A DNA stretch of 64,000 nucleotides from Sindora glabra (Eukaryota; Streptophyta; Magnoliopsida; Fabales; Fabaceae), in NCBI GenBank assembly GCA_020226215.1, contig CM035227.1:3713343-3777342 (forward strand). The letters are read 5' to 3'. The translations under genes and the position numbers were made by a program. The notes beneath the pieces were generated by a model. The model saw only the letters and a list, made by a program, of their open reading frames with translations. It did not search any database and had not been told where the DNA came from. Shown piece after piece: positions 13,201 to 22,703 of the stretch. Position 1 is the first letter of the stretch. Each line of letters opens with the position of its first letter.

Positions 13201-13471
13201 ACATTTGGGAATTTGTGGAGAAAACTTAGATCCCATCCTGATATATTGTGATAGTCAGGCAGCCATCGCCTATACAAAGGATCCGAAGTATCACAACAAG
13301 ACTAAGTACATTGATATAAAATATCATTTTATCAGAAATGCCATAGCATAAAAGGAGATCACCGTTCAACACATTTCTACGCAAAAGATGATAGCATATC
13401 CATTTACTAAGTCAATACCTAGATATGTATATATTGAACATGTAAAGTCTCTTGGTATGCATAGAATGTAA
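10300..13471 (+). pseudogene. Copia pol (protease, integrase, RT, RNase H), broken
   Basis: Domains in order: aspartic protease with LWILDSGATGYV near 10365-10400; GAG-pre-integrase WHVRLGH at 10777 with CEHC about 30 residues later; integrase core with acidic residues in LIHSDICSP, KTDRGCEY and GVAERRN; Copia RT with MDVK near 12240 and YVDDILLAG near 12500; RNase H with GYSNANWAGD, TMEAEFVACS and YCDSQAA. The frame ends GMHRM at 13471, the usual Copia pol terminus. Stops are at 10570, 11215, 11953, near 12033, 12372, 12747, near 12932, near 13110 and near 13350. Frameshifts lie near 12253 and 12745. Many of the stops are explained by single C-to-T or G-to-A changes. The longest open pieces are 11284-11955, 10768-11217 and 12393-12749. 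Confidence 0.95.
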
Positions 13472-14552
13472 TCAAACATTTCCAAATTTGAAATGAACAA
13501 AGTATATTTCATTCAAATGCAATTTTTTTTATGTGTATGAGTATACAAATGTCTCGTATGTATGTCGTACAGGTTGATAAGGTTGATTCTCTCACACGAA
13601 CAATTGCCTCTAACACTCATGAGGAATGGGTAGAGATGAGACATGTATTCACCAACATGATAATATGAAATATTCATTTGGTAGAGAAGTAATACAAAAT
13701 AAAATATATCGCCTCCAAAGTGGAGATGAGATCCGAAGTACAAATATGGATCGTTTTGTGGATACTCCCACTTTCCACAATACTTGTAACCAGATAATGA
13801 ATTCCTCACATACAGACGTCAAGAGAAGTCAATAATGTGAAAGAATTCAAGTTAGGTACTGTGTGTGCCTGAACTAAAGTCTGTACAATATTACTAATAA
13901 AATCGACATGCGCCCTTATGCTAAAGGGGAAATACCGTAACATGTGATTCATACCACATGTGTAAAAGAACCACAAACGGGAAACAAGTGAAAGATCCCT
14001 GATTCATTACTGTATGAGTCCTAGAAAAGAAAATTCTTTTCATGAATACCCTTCGACTTTGACGATATCATGGAGAAATGATACAGTACTCGCTACCTTA
14101 GTATACATCTTATGATCATGATATAAACGGTCTAAGAGATAAAATACTAGGAAAGCATCTGTTTTCAAATTGAAATGATATGTGAGCGAAAGAAAGATTT
14201 CCCAACATATACACAATTATGCTAGTGTCTGAGACATATCCATTATGAAGTTAATTTAGGTAACTTCATAAGAGTGGATATTATGCATATGTGAATAATA
14301 ATCTGAGCTTATATTAAAGCTCGCGAGGGATCAGATTAACAAATGGAAAGTGTATATGGGATAATCTAGGGCATCCGAGGCTTAATATAAACAAATGAAA
14401 AATAGGGTTGTTTTGTGTTGATCCTTCATCAGGATTTCTAGTACAAGAACACTCAAGGAGACGTCATGCTCACGTGGTCACGATGATACACCAAGTATGA
14501 AAACTCAAAAGAGAGATAAAGATTATATGATGTGACTCATCTTATTATGTGC
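13472..14552 (+). other. Copia 3' noncoding region
   Basis: About 1.1 kb between the pol stop and the polypurine tract. No frame shows coherent protein on either strand. It lies inside the element, so it belongs to its 3' untranslated part. Confidence 0.7.
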
Positions 14553-14562
14553 GAGTGGGAGA
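14553..14562 (+). promoter_or_regulatory. Polypurine tract
   Basis: GAGTGGGAGA directly precedes the TG of the 3' LTR, the position and composition of a Copia plus-strand primer. Confidence 0.85.
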
Positions 14563-15019
14563 TGTAAAATGTAGATGTGGGGTACACCCATAATGGGGGA
14601 CCCACATCTTATATTCATATTAATTAAATTAATATTTAGAGGTGGTTATCAGAATAACCACCTCCCCCCCCCCATTTTGAATGTGGGATAAAATTGCAGA
14701 GCAGTTACTGAGCCATGATGTAGAGAAAGGGATAAAACTGCAGAGTAGTTACTGAGCCATTATGCAGAAAAAAGAAAACTGTTGAGGAGGTTGATTACAT
14801 TAAATCTGAAAAGTAATTGTTTAGTTTTTTTCCCTTCTCTCTCTATTCTTTGTACGAATGTAATTTGAGTGTTGGGTAAAATCATCGTGAAAATAGCAAG
14901 GAGTCCAGTGTGATTTCTTGTTCACCGTGTGAATCAAAGCATCAACGTGGAAATCAACATTATTTCCGAATCAAGTAAGTAATTCCGCATTAAATTCTTT
15001 GTATTGAATTTTTCCTACA
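14563..15019 (+). repeat. 3' LTR of the Copia element
   Basis: It starts TGTAAAATG and ends CA. It aligns over its full length with 6995-7447, apart from a longer C tract near 14672 and scattered transitions. Confidence 0.95.
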
Positions 15020-15024
15020 TAAAT
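15020..15024. repeat. Target-site duplication, right copy (TAAAT)
   Basis: Matches 6990-6994 exactly and abuts the terminal CA of the 3' LTR. Confidence 0.9.
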
Positions 15025-15243
15025 AAATATACATATATAGGAATTATTAACTTTTGGAATTGGAGGATACCAATTTCGATATAAAAATTATACTACTAAA
15101 TGCACTCATTAAATAAAAAAATTAATGAATATAACAATTTGATTATAATATTTTTTATTATTTTATAATCATTAAATTAATAATATTTTTTTTATTTAAA
15201 TGAAAATTTGAAGGCAACGGCTTTCAAGTGCTTGCCCAGCATA

Positions 15244-15720
15244 ATACTGTTTGTGGACCATTATCCCGTAATCTTCTTTATCATTCCGGAGTACTGCAGC
15301 ATAGCTATTTGGAGGATTTTCTGGGTTAGGTTCTCCCAACAAACTTTGAACTGAAAGAAGAATAGTGGTGCAATAGTAAGCTGAAGACCAATTGTCGTCA
15401 AGACAAATGTTGCCAGAGACTGGTCAACATTTGGGTGAAAGCACATCGTCTCAAACTTCAATTGGGGTGGCTTAAATGGACAGTCTTGGGGAAAACGTAG
15501 GCTGAGTTTATATGATAAAGCCTCGTACATGGTTCCTTTTCCACCTTCAATTGTGCCCATCCGTGTAAAGATGCTGTCACGGTCAGGGAAAACTGAGACC
15601 CCAAGATCCCATTCAGTCTACTCATCATCAGGAGGTGGTGTCGACGGGATGGGAAGTAACTGCAGGCTGTTGAAGTTGACGATGCTGCTGCTGATTGGAT
15701 CCCACCTCCATATCAGTTTA
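15244..15720 (-). pseudogene. Ubiquitin-conjugating enzyme E2 (UBC19/20, E2-C type) pseudogene
   Basis: The minus strand reads GVSVFPDRDSIF, then the E2 fold core with LSLRFPQDCPFKPPQLKFET and CFHPNVD. After a frameshift near 15425 it reads GNICLDDNWSSAY, with the catalytic cysteine codon at 15403-15405, then LLSVQSLLGEPNPENP and NSYAA. This pattern matches the cyclin-degrading E2-C class (plant UBC19/UBC20), which ends GEPN...NSYAA. Defects: the frameshift before the active site, three residues missing between GNICLD and NWSSAY, the usual WKGTI read as RMGTI, and a stop upstream of GVSVF. The whole E2 region runs without an intron, which suggests a retroposed copy. It lies about 200 bases beyond the Copia element. 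Confidence 0.85.
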
Positions 15721-16670
15721 GCAATCAAGTTCAAAGATCAAGATGGCGGAGGAGGTCCAATGGAATCTTCTCGACACAAATCAACGGCCCTGATTCAATT
15801 CCATATATGTATGTCCCTTTGTTAGTACATTCAAGCTAGTTGTTTATTATTTCAATATAATAAGTTTCCAAAGTAAATCTTAACCATATTGAGAATTGCA
15901 AGAGTTCAAAACATAAATATGGTCATTATAGTTATATCTCTATTTTTTCTTAAATTCTTTGAAAAAAGAGAGTCCAAATATGATCTTTAAAGATTTTAAA
16001 GTAAGTCATGTCTTAAATTCCATTTATTTTAATGAATTTTTTATAAAATATAATTATAGAATATTAAAATAAAAAATATTTTACTTATTTAATTAATATT
16101 AAATATGAAAATTATGAGAGAAAATAATTTTCTTTTTTTTAAAAATTCTTTTCTCTATCATTATATCTTTAAGTATACATACATACATACACAAGTATAA
16201 ATAGCACACTATTTCTTTATCAATATACATATAAATAATATTTTTAATAAAAATGTTTTTTGATGAAATAATATGAGTCTTAGTTTAAAAAGATAAATAT
16301 CAATATTATATATCTCCTCAAATTTTAATTTTTGTTATGGTATGAATAATATTTTCTAAGTTCTTGAAACTTCCCTTTCCCTTTTTGGTTATTGTAGTGC
16401 TTAAAATATAGTCAATTTGAAGATGGGAAGGAAGGATTTATGACTTATAATATTTTTATAGAGATCATAGTATATTATTAAAACAATAGTATATCGATGG
16501 ATTATTAAATTTGATTATATATCAAATTTCTTAAATATTAAATTTAATATGTTACATGATGACATATCAATGGTTAGATTTGATGATATACAGTACATTA
16601 TTATGTTAATATGGTATACTATAATTGTCTCCAATAATTCATGCCACTTTATATATTTTCTTTATTTTTT
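15721..16670. other. AT-rich intergenic DNA
   Basis: No gene seen. The first 100 bases may still hold the N-terminal extension of the E2 pseudogene, but the homology is not clear. A short (ACAT)n-like run sits near 16178-16195. Confidence 0.5.
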
Positions 16671-16880
16671 GGGTAAAATTTTGATAAAATTCCTTGGATG
16701 TTTGTCATAAAAAATTTCATTTAAATTATGACATATGTATTAATTATTTTATTAATTATTAATAACTTCAATTTGATAATCACAACAATTATTAATGTTG
16801 TAATTATAATAAACCAATTAATACATATGTTATAATCTAAATAAAAATCCTTACTATAAGTACATAAAAAATTATACCTA
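16671..16880. mobile_element. Small foldback element (MITE-like)
   Basis: Two inverted halves: the arm around 16711-16750 (ATGACATATGTATTAATTA) is repeated in reverse complement around 16800-16840 (ATAACATATGTATTAATTG on the opposite strand). The outer ends GGTAAAATTTT and the reverse complement of ATTATACCT also pair. Size is about 210 bp with no coding capacity. No clear target duplication was found, so the superfamily is unknown. Confidence 0.5.
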
Positions 16881-19556
16881 AATTTTATTCATTCTTTTAT
16901 TCATTTTATCATTATATTAAGATAGATATGGAACTATTTTCGAATATAAATAAGTTGTGGGGCCAAGAGCCAACCAGTACAGGATTCAAGTTCACTTATT
17001 TAATTTATCAAAATTTATATTGATATATACTTTTATACTTTTTGTGAAAATATTTTATATATTTTATAAATTTTTAGTCAAAAGTTATAATTTTTATATA
17101 AAAAAAATTTTAGAAAATTTTTATGTAATTTTAATTAATGGAATTATAATGTAGAAAATTTTGGACTCATATGACATTTGATATGTCTTGATGACTTTGT
17201 GCCTTTTATTATATTTAAAATTCGATCTTTAATTCTTGTATGTATATGTCAAATAATTTAATTATTCCTAAAATTATAAAAAAAATGAAATTTTAATTTT
17301 TTATATAATGAGTAAACAAAAATTCTGTATAAATATGTAAATTTTCTGAAAATTAAAATGTTTTATATACCAAATTTAAAATTTTATGCTAAACCTTCAA
17401 TAAAAACAAGCAAAATATGCACATTTTCTAACATGTACCAATGCACCTTAAATTTTAATTATAATAATATCAATTTATTAATATCAACTAAAAAATAAAA
17501 CTATAATAAAAGTCTATTATTAATTCATCCTTTTAAAAATATTAATTGAATAATATTAAATATAAAATTATAACTTTCACTATTAATTTATTTTGGTTCA
17601 TCATTCAATTTTATAATATTTTAATAAATTTAAATATTAAAATTTAATAAATTCATATATAATATTGTTTAATATATTTTATAAAAAATTGAAAGTTCAA
17701 TATTTTTACTTGTAATAATATTATATATATTAAAAATAAAATTTGAAACTAAATTTCAAATATGAGTTAAGATCTATCACTAAAAATGGAATGACAAAAA
17801 AATTTATAAAATTTAATTTAATAAATATAAAAAATTCAGAAATCAAGATATTTTTGTCCCACATGCACACGTCCGAATGGATGGCCATTGGCTCGGCCAC
17901 TGATATATATATATTGATTGATGTGATATTTTCTAAATAAATTTTAGTACAACATTTTAATTTGCATTCTGCTTGGCAGCTCTCGTTAGGGGTTTCGATT
18001 AGATGAGGAGGTTCTTTACGGTGAGGAAGTAACGAAGGAGCACATGCATGCATTTAGGGTGGCGGAGTCGGACTGTCTACTCATAAAATAATCTATGTAC
18101 GTCAGCAAGTGCGGGAACTACCACTCATAAATGGGTTTCGTTTCCTCTTCGATCTATTTATTAGAATCCGATATGCAAAAATTTATGGTGTACCGCTAAA
18201 TATAAATTTACATCTAAATATACACTTGATTCTTCTAAAGTTTATTTTGTATTTTAAAGGATAAAATATATGATTAAAGTTATTAATAAAAAAATAAAAG
18301 TAATGAATAATTTTAAATTTAAAAATTATTTTTTTATTTATTATTATTTATAAAATTATAAATTATTAATTTTTTTATTAATGAGTTTGATAATACACTT
18401 TACTATTTATAATATATCTTATACTTTAAAAAAGTCCAATCCCATATCACGATTTCTATCTTTGCATTTTGAGTTCTGTATATTTTCTAAAGGAGAAGGA
18501 AATTTTAGATTCAATTATAGATGGAATTCCTAGTATAAATGCCCTTATTTGTTCCAAACCCTTGCTCATCTTCCGGTCACCACCCTTTTCTCCCTTGTCC
18601 TATGAGGAATGCCCCCAAAGTTTAACCCTATAGAAACGGACCGTTTTAATAAAAAATATCTTTTTTAGAAATAATTTTATTTGTTTATATTTATAATTAT
18701 AAAATATTAAAATAATTAAAAATATTTTATTTATGCAATATTAAATGTGAGGGTGTGATAAAATATATCCTTTTTCATTTTTAAGAGTTTAAATTTGATT
18801 GATGCAACATATTGATAAATAGTAGCATAATTAAATATTTATCTTTTATAATTTAATTTCTAATTATTAAATAAAAAGTGTTGAATGAATTTTTTTTAAG
18901 AATATATTACTTATGAAGCGCATCAAATTAATTTAAAATTTAACAATTAAGATTACAAATGAACGAATTATAACATTTAAAATTATGAATGTATAAAGTG
19001 AAAAATAATGAAAATACAAGTGAGTTAAGCATAATTTTCTTGAATTTTATTCAAAACTTTATATATTTTATGGAAAATATAATATAAATTAAATGTGATT
19101 AAAATTTATTATTATTTTTCACATTGATGTATTTTTTGTGCGCATCAAGTGTGAAACCTAAGTTATATGTTCATCACTTTAAAAATTTGCTATAAATTTT
19201 TTTACGACCTAAGTCCAAAATGTAGCTTCTGTAAGGTAGAAATTAAATTGAGATTCACCTTTAATCTTGTATTTGAGACTCGTTATTTAATCCTAGTTGT
19301 GATTATCTCTTATTACATGACTCGCATCCCTCTAGAAGTTACTTCTTAAAATTGCGGCAAAATATGAAAATAATAATGTGCAAATTATTAGAGCTTGTTG
19401 TGGAGCAAACAAATGATGTATATGGACTAGTCTTAGCGAGACAGACTTTGGACTGAAAGTTATGTTTGACTGCTAGAAAAAGGGAAAATAATAAGAATAG
19501 TCGGTGAAATCATGATTTTCTTGTTAGAAAAAATATTGAGAGTATACCGATGTATT
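16881..19556. other. AT-rich intergenic DNA, no gene seen
   Basis: The open frames here are short, low-complexity (I/F/K/N/Y-rich) and unlike known proteins. A somewhat more GC-balanced patch at 17860-18180 shows no recognisable gene. Confidence 0.55.
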
Positions 19557-19559
19557 TTA

Positions 19560-20838
19560 GGTGGTGTTTGATTTATAAAATATTTTTAAGAATATTTTAA
19601 AAAATATTATATTATCATATTTAATTCAAGATTTGTAAAAAAAAATATTTAAAAATATTATATTACCGAAAATATTTTTAGTCAAATATTTTCTCAAAAT
19701 ATTCTTATGGAGGAAGATGAAAATTTCATATTCTCAATGAATGGGAATGTTGATGTTAAATTAAAAAGATAAAATTATCCTCACATTTAATTTTTTATTT
19801 ATTATTTTATCAAATAATTTTTACTTTAAATTGAAAGATAATTATCACTTTACTTTAAAAATATTTTTATCATTAAGAAATATAATAGCATTAACTTTTT
19901 AATTATAACTTCTTTTCTATTATTGTTCCTAATATTTGAAAGATTATTTTAATATAATTATATATGCATATAATTTCTTTCATTAAAAAAATAATATAAT
20001 AGGCTTGGAATTTCTTTAGAAAAAGTTCTATTTATATATAAAAATATAAAATAATAATATTTTTATATTATTAAATATTATTTTTATATTTTTATAATAG
20101 TATCTTTAAAAAGGTATATTTATATATAAAAATATAAAATAATAATATTTTTATATTACAAAAGATTATTTTTATATTTTATAATAATATCTTTAAAAAA
20201 AGGCATATTTATATATATAAATATAAAATAATAATATTTCTATATTATAGAAGAAACTATAATGTAAAATTTAATATTAATATGAAATATAATTGTAAAA
20301 ATAATTTTGCTATGAAATTTTATAATTTTGTAAAGAAAGAAATACTAACTATATTTAATATTATGATAACAACTTAATTAAATTACACTCACTTCATTTT
20401 AAAAATTGATCTAATAATAACAATAAGGTGTAAAATATTAAAATATAATATAGTATAAAATATTAAAATATAATACATTAAATATTAAAATTTAATAAAG
20501 TGTAAAATATTTATATATATTTTAATACTTTTTTATATTTAAATATTGAAATTTAATTTATTAGGTGTTACAAATTTTTTAATTATTTATGTAGTTTTAA
20601 ATAAAAATATAATTTACTATATTATATTTTATAACAAAAAACTTGATAAGGGTATTTTTGAAACAATCTCAAGATTCTCAACAACATCAAATATGAACTA
20701 AACACAGTAATATAACATATCTAGAAATCTGATAAAATATTCTCAAAAAAATTTATGATAAATCAAATATAAGAATATTACATTTTCAGGAATGTACACT
20801 TTGCCAAGAATCTAAGATTTTGTGAATCAAACATCACT
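19560..20838. mobile_element. Tourist-like (PIF/Harbinger) non-autonomous element, about 1.28 kb
   Basis: The left end GGTGGTGTTTGATTTATAA and the right end, read in reverse complement AGTGATGTTTGATTCACAA, form imperfect terminal inverted repeats (about 15 of 18 match). TTA lies directly outside both ends (19557-19559 and 20839-20841), the 3-bp target duplication of PIF/Harbinger and Tourist elements. There is no transposase ORF. The interior is almost pure A/T and contains a tandem repeat. Confidence 0.7.
20029..20250. repeat. AT-rich tandem repeat, unit about 88 bp, 2.5 copies
   Basis: Units start with TATTTATATATA at 20029, 20117 and 20206, each continuing with AAATATAAAATAATAATATT. They lie inside the Tourist-like element. 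Confidence 0.8.
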
Positions 20839-20841
20839 TTA

Positions 20842-21495
20842 AGTATATTATAATTCATATATACAATTAAATAATTATAATTATAATGTGAAAGCAAATT
20901 AAGTAAATATTTTAATGTCTTTTTATCTTCATAAATTATAAAATAATTAAAAGATATATCTTAAACTAAAAAAATTAAAACCTTGCACAAAACTTTAAAA
21001 CACACAAAGAAGAACAAGATTAGAAAATATTAGCACATTAAATTTTCCTTTCTTAAAAACTTTTTAATTTTAATTTATCTTTAATTTACAATGCTATCAA
21101 TGAATGATGGTATGGTAAGTGGAGAGAAGAACTAATAACTCTTTATATAAAAATTTAAATAAATTAACTCATTAAAAAAGCCATGACTCTTAAACCTTCT
21201 CAATTAAATTAAAAAATTTTATTTTATTATTTTAAGTGACTCTTCAAATATTAAAATTATTCATTTCTCTCATGAGGAAAATACAAAGAGTACCCATTAA
21301 ATATAGTTAATAAGAGATTCTTAATTAGCCAATAAGTACATAAATTGTGTGTCCAATACCAATATATATAAATTAAGATAAATGTAAGGGAGAGTTGTTG
21401 GAAAATTAATTATTAAAAAAATTTTACATTTATCTCAATCCCCTTTCATTTATTTTAATTCTTATTGGTAGTAGTCTCATTATAAATCCTAAACC
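20842..21495. other. AT-rich spacer between two Tourist-like elements
   Basis: No gene, RNA or strong repeat seen. Confidence 0.5.
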
Positions 21496-21498
21496 TTA

Positions 21499-22129
21499 GA
21501 CTTCATTTCACGCAAGTAGTTGATAAACTAATTAGTAATTGATGAATTAATTGATAACTGAAAAAGTAATTAATAATTGATAAGTTAACTAAAGTATTTT
21601 ACAAAATTAATTGTTAAATTAGTTCAAATTGTAAAATGATATAAAATAACATATTAATAGAAATAGATTAAAATAATTCATATTTATCTAAAAAATAAGT
21701 TATATTAATATAATTAATAAGTTTAAAATAAAAATATGATATTTAATTAATTATATTTTATAATTTATATATTTATTTACTTATATAATTTTTATTTTAT
21801 TATTATTTATAATAAAATTATAATTATTTAAAATATAATTAATTATATTTTATGTTATTATTTATTTCTTTACATATATTTTTGTATATTTATAATTTAA
21901 AATTAGGATATAATTATATTAAAATTAAATTAATTATATTTTTAAAAAATTTAGATTTATACTATAAATGACATGGGTTGTAAATTAATAAAAAAAATGA
22001 ATAGACTTGAAAATGATTTAAAAAAATAGTAACTTATAAAATATAAATTACTCCAAATAACTTATTAAATTAAACCATATTTTTCTTGACAAGTTAGTTT
22101 ATAATTTATTTATTATGTAAAATGGAGCC
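21499..22129. mobile_element. Tourist-like element, about 0.63 kb
   Basis: Left end GACTTCATTTCAC and right end (reverse complement) GGCTCCATTTTAC match at 10 of 13 positions, and TTA flanks both ends (21496-21498 and 22130-22132). Non-coding and very A/T-rich. The terminal repeats are short, so the call rests on the TTA pair plus these ends. Confidence 0.5.
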
Positions 22130-22132
22130 TTA

Positions 22133-22703
22133 ATATGAGTGTTAGATAATTATAGTCACAATTATTTATTAAATAAATAAGTAATTTAATATACTTAATA
22201 AGTAATAGTTACAATACTTAATAAGATTTAATTTTATACTTAATGGAATTTAATTTCATAATTAATAAAATTTAATTATAATTTTAATATAAAGTGGTTA
22301 TAATAATTAATAGAATTTAATCCATGAAGTCACTATTTTTAACATTTCTCCATATTTACATATTTAAAAAATTCTCCAAAATATGATGAGGACATAATCT
22401 TCCCTTATCTCCCCTTCTCCTCTGATCAAACATAACTCGGGACGATTCTCGCAGTTAATTTATTAGTGGAGAGGACTTTGCAGAAAGAGAGGGTGAGAAA
22501 ATATTAACTCCCCATCAACATGTTATTTAATTCTTCCAACCGTCCGCAATCCTATATTGGGAGTCAGTCAGGACCCAGTGATCTTCCCGCTTCTTAACCT
22601 CTTTTTGATGCTGAAGGAGACATTTCTTTCTCTATCTCTCAACTTCCCCATTACTTTCTTCCCTTTTGAAACTAGCATTATATAGAATCCAAAGGCAGAA
22701 GAA
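22133..22703 (+). promoter_or_regulatory. Upstream region and 5' UTR of the alpha/beta hydrolase gene
   Basis: The 570 bases before the ATG at 22704 become more GC-rich from about 22390, with pyrimidine runs typical of a plant 5' UTR. The transcription start cannot be fixed from the sequence, and no certain TATA box was chosen. Confidence 0.4.

Larger units (their letters stand above)
6995..15019 (+). mobile_element. Copia (Ty1) LTR retrotransposon, structurally complete, coding region decayed
   Basis: Two LTRs (453 and 457 bp) enclose about 7.1 kb in the order leader, gag, protease, integrase, RT, RNase H, which is the Copia order. A primer-binding site follows the 5' LTR, a polypurine tract precedes the 3' LTR, and the element is flanked by the 5-bp duplication TAAAT (6990-6994 and 15020-15024). 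The leader (7448-9435, about 2 kb) and the 3' noncoding part (13472-14552, about 1.1 kb) are long for Copia. The LTRs are about 94% identical by eye, with mostly transition differences, so the insertion is moderately old. In-frame stops and at least two frameshifts in gag-pol prevent autonomous movement. Confidence 0.95.

Noticed and set aside
17730..18053. 107-aa minus-strand ORF and overlapping 65-aa plus-strand ORF
   Set aside because: Low-complexity I/F/N/K-rich translation in A/T-rich DNA, with no known motif.
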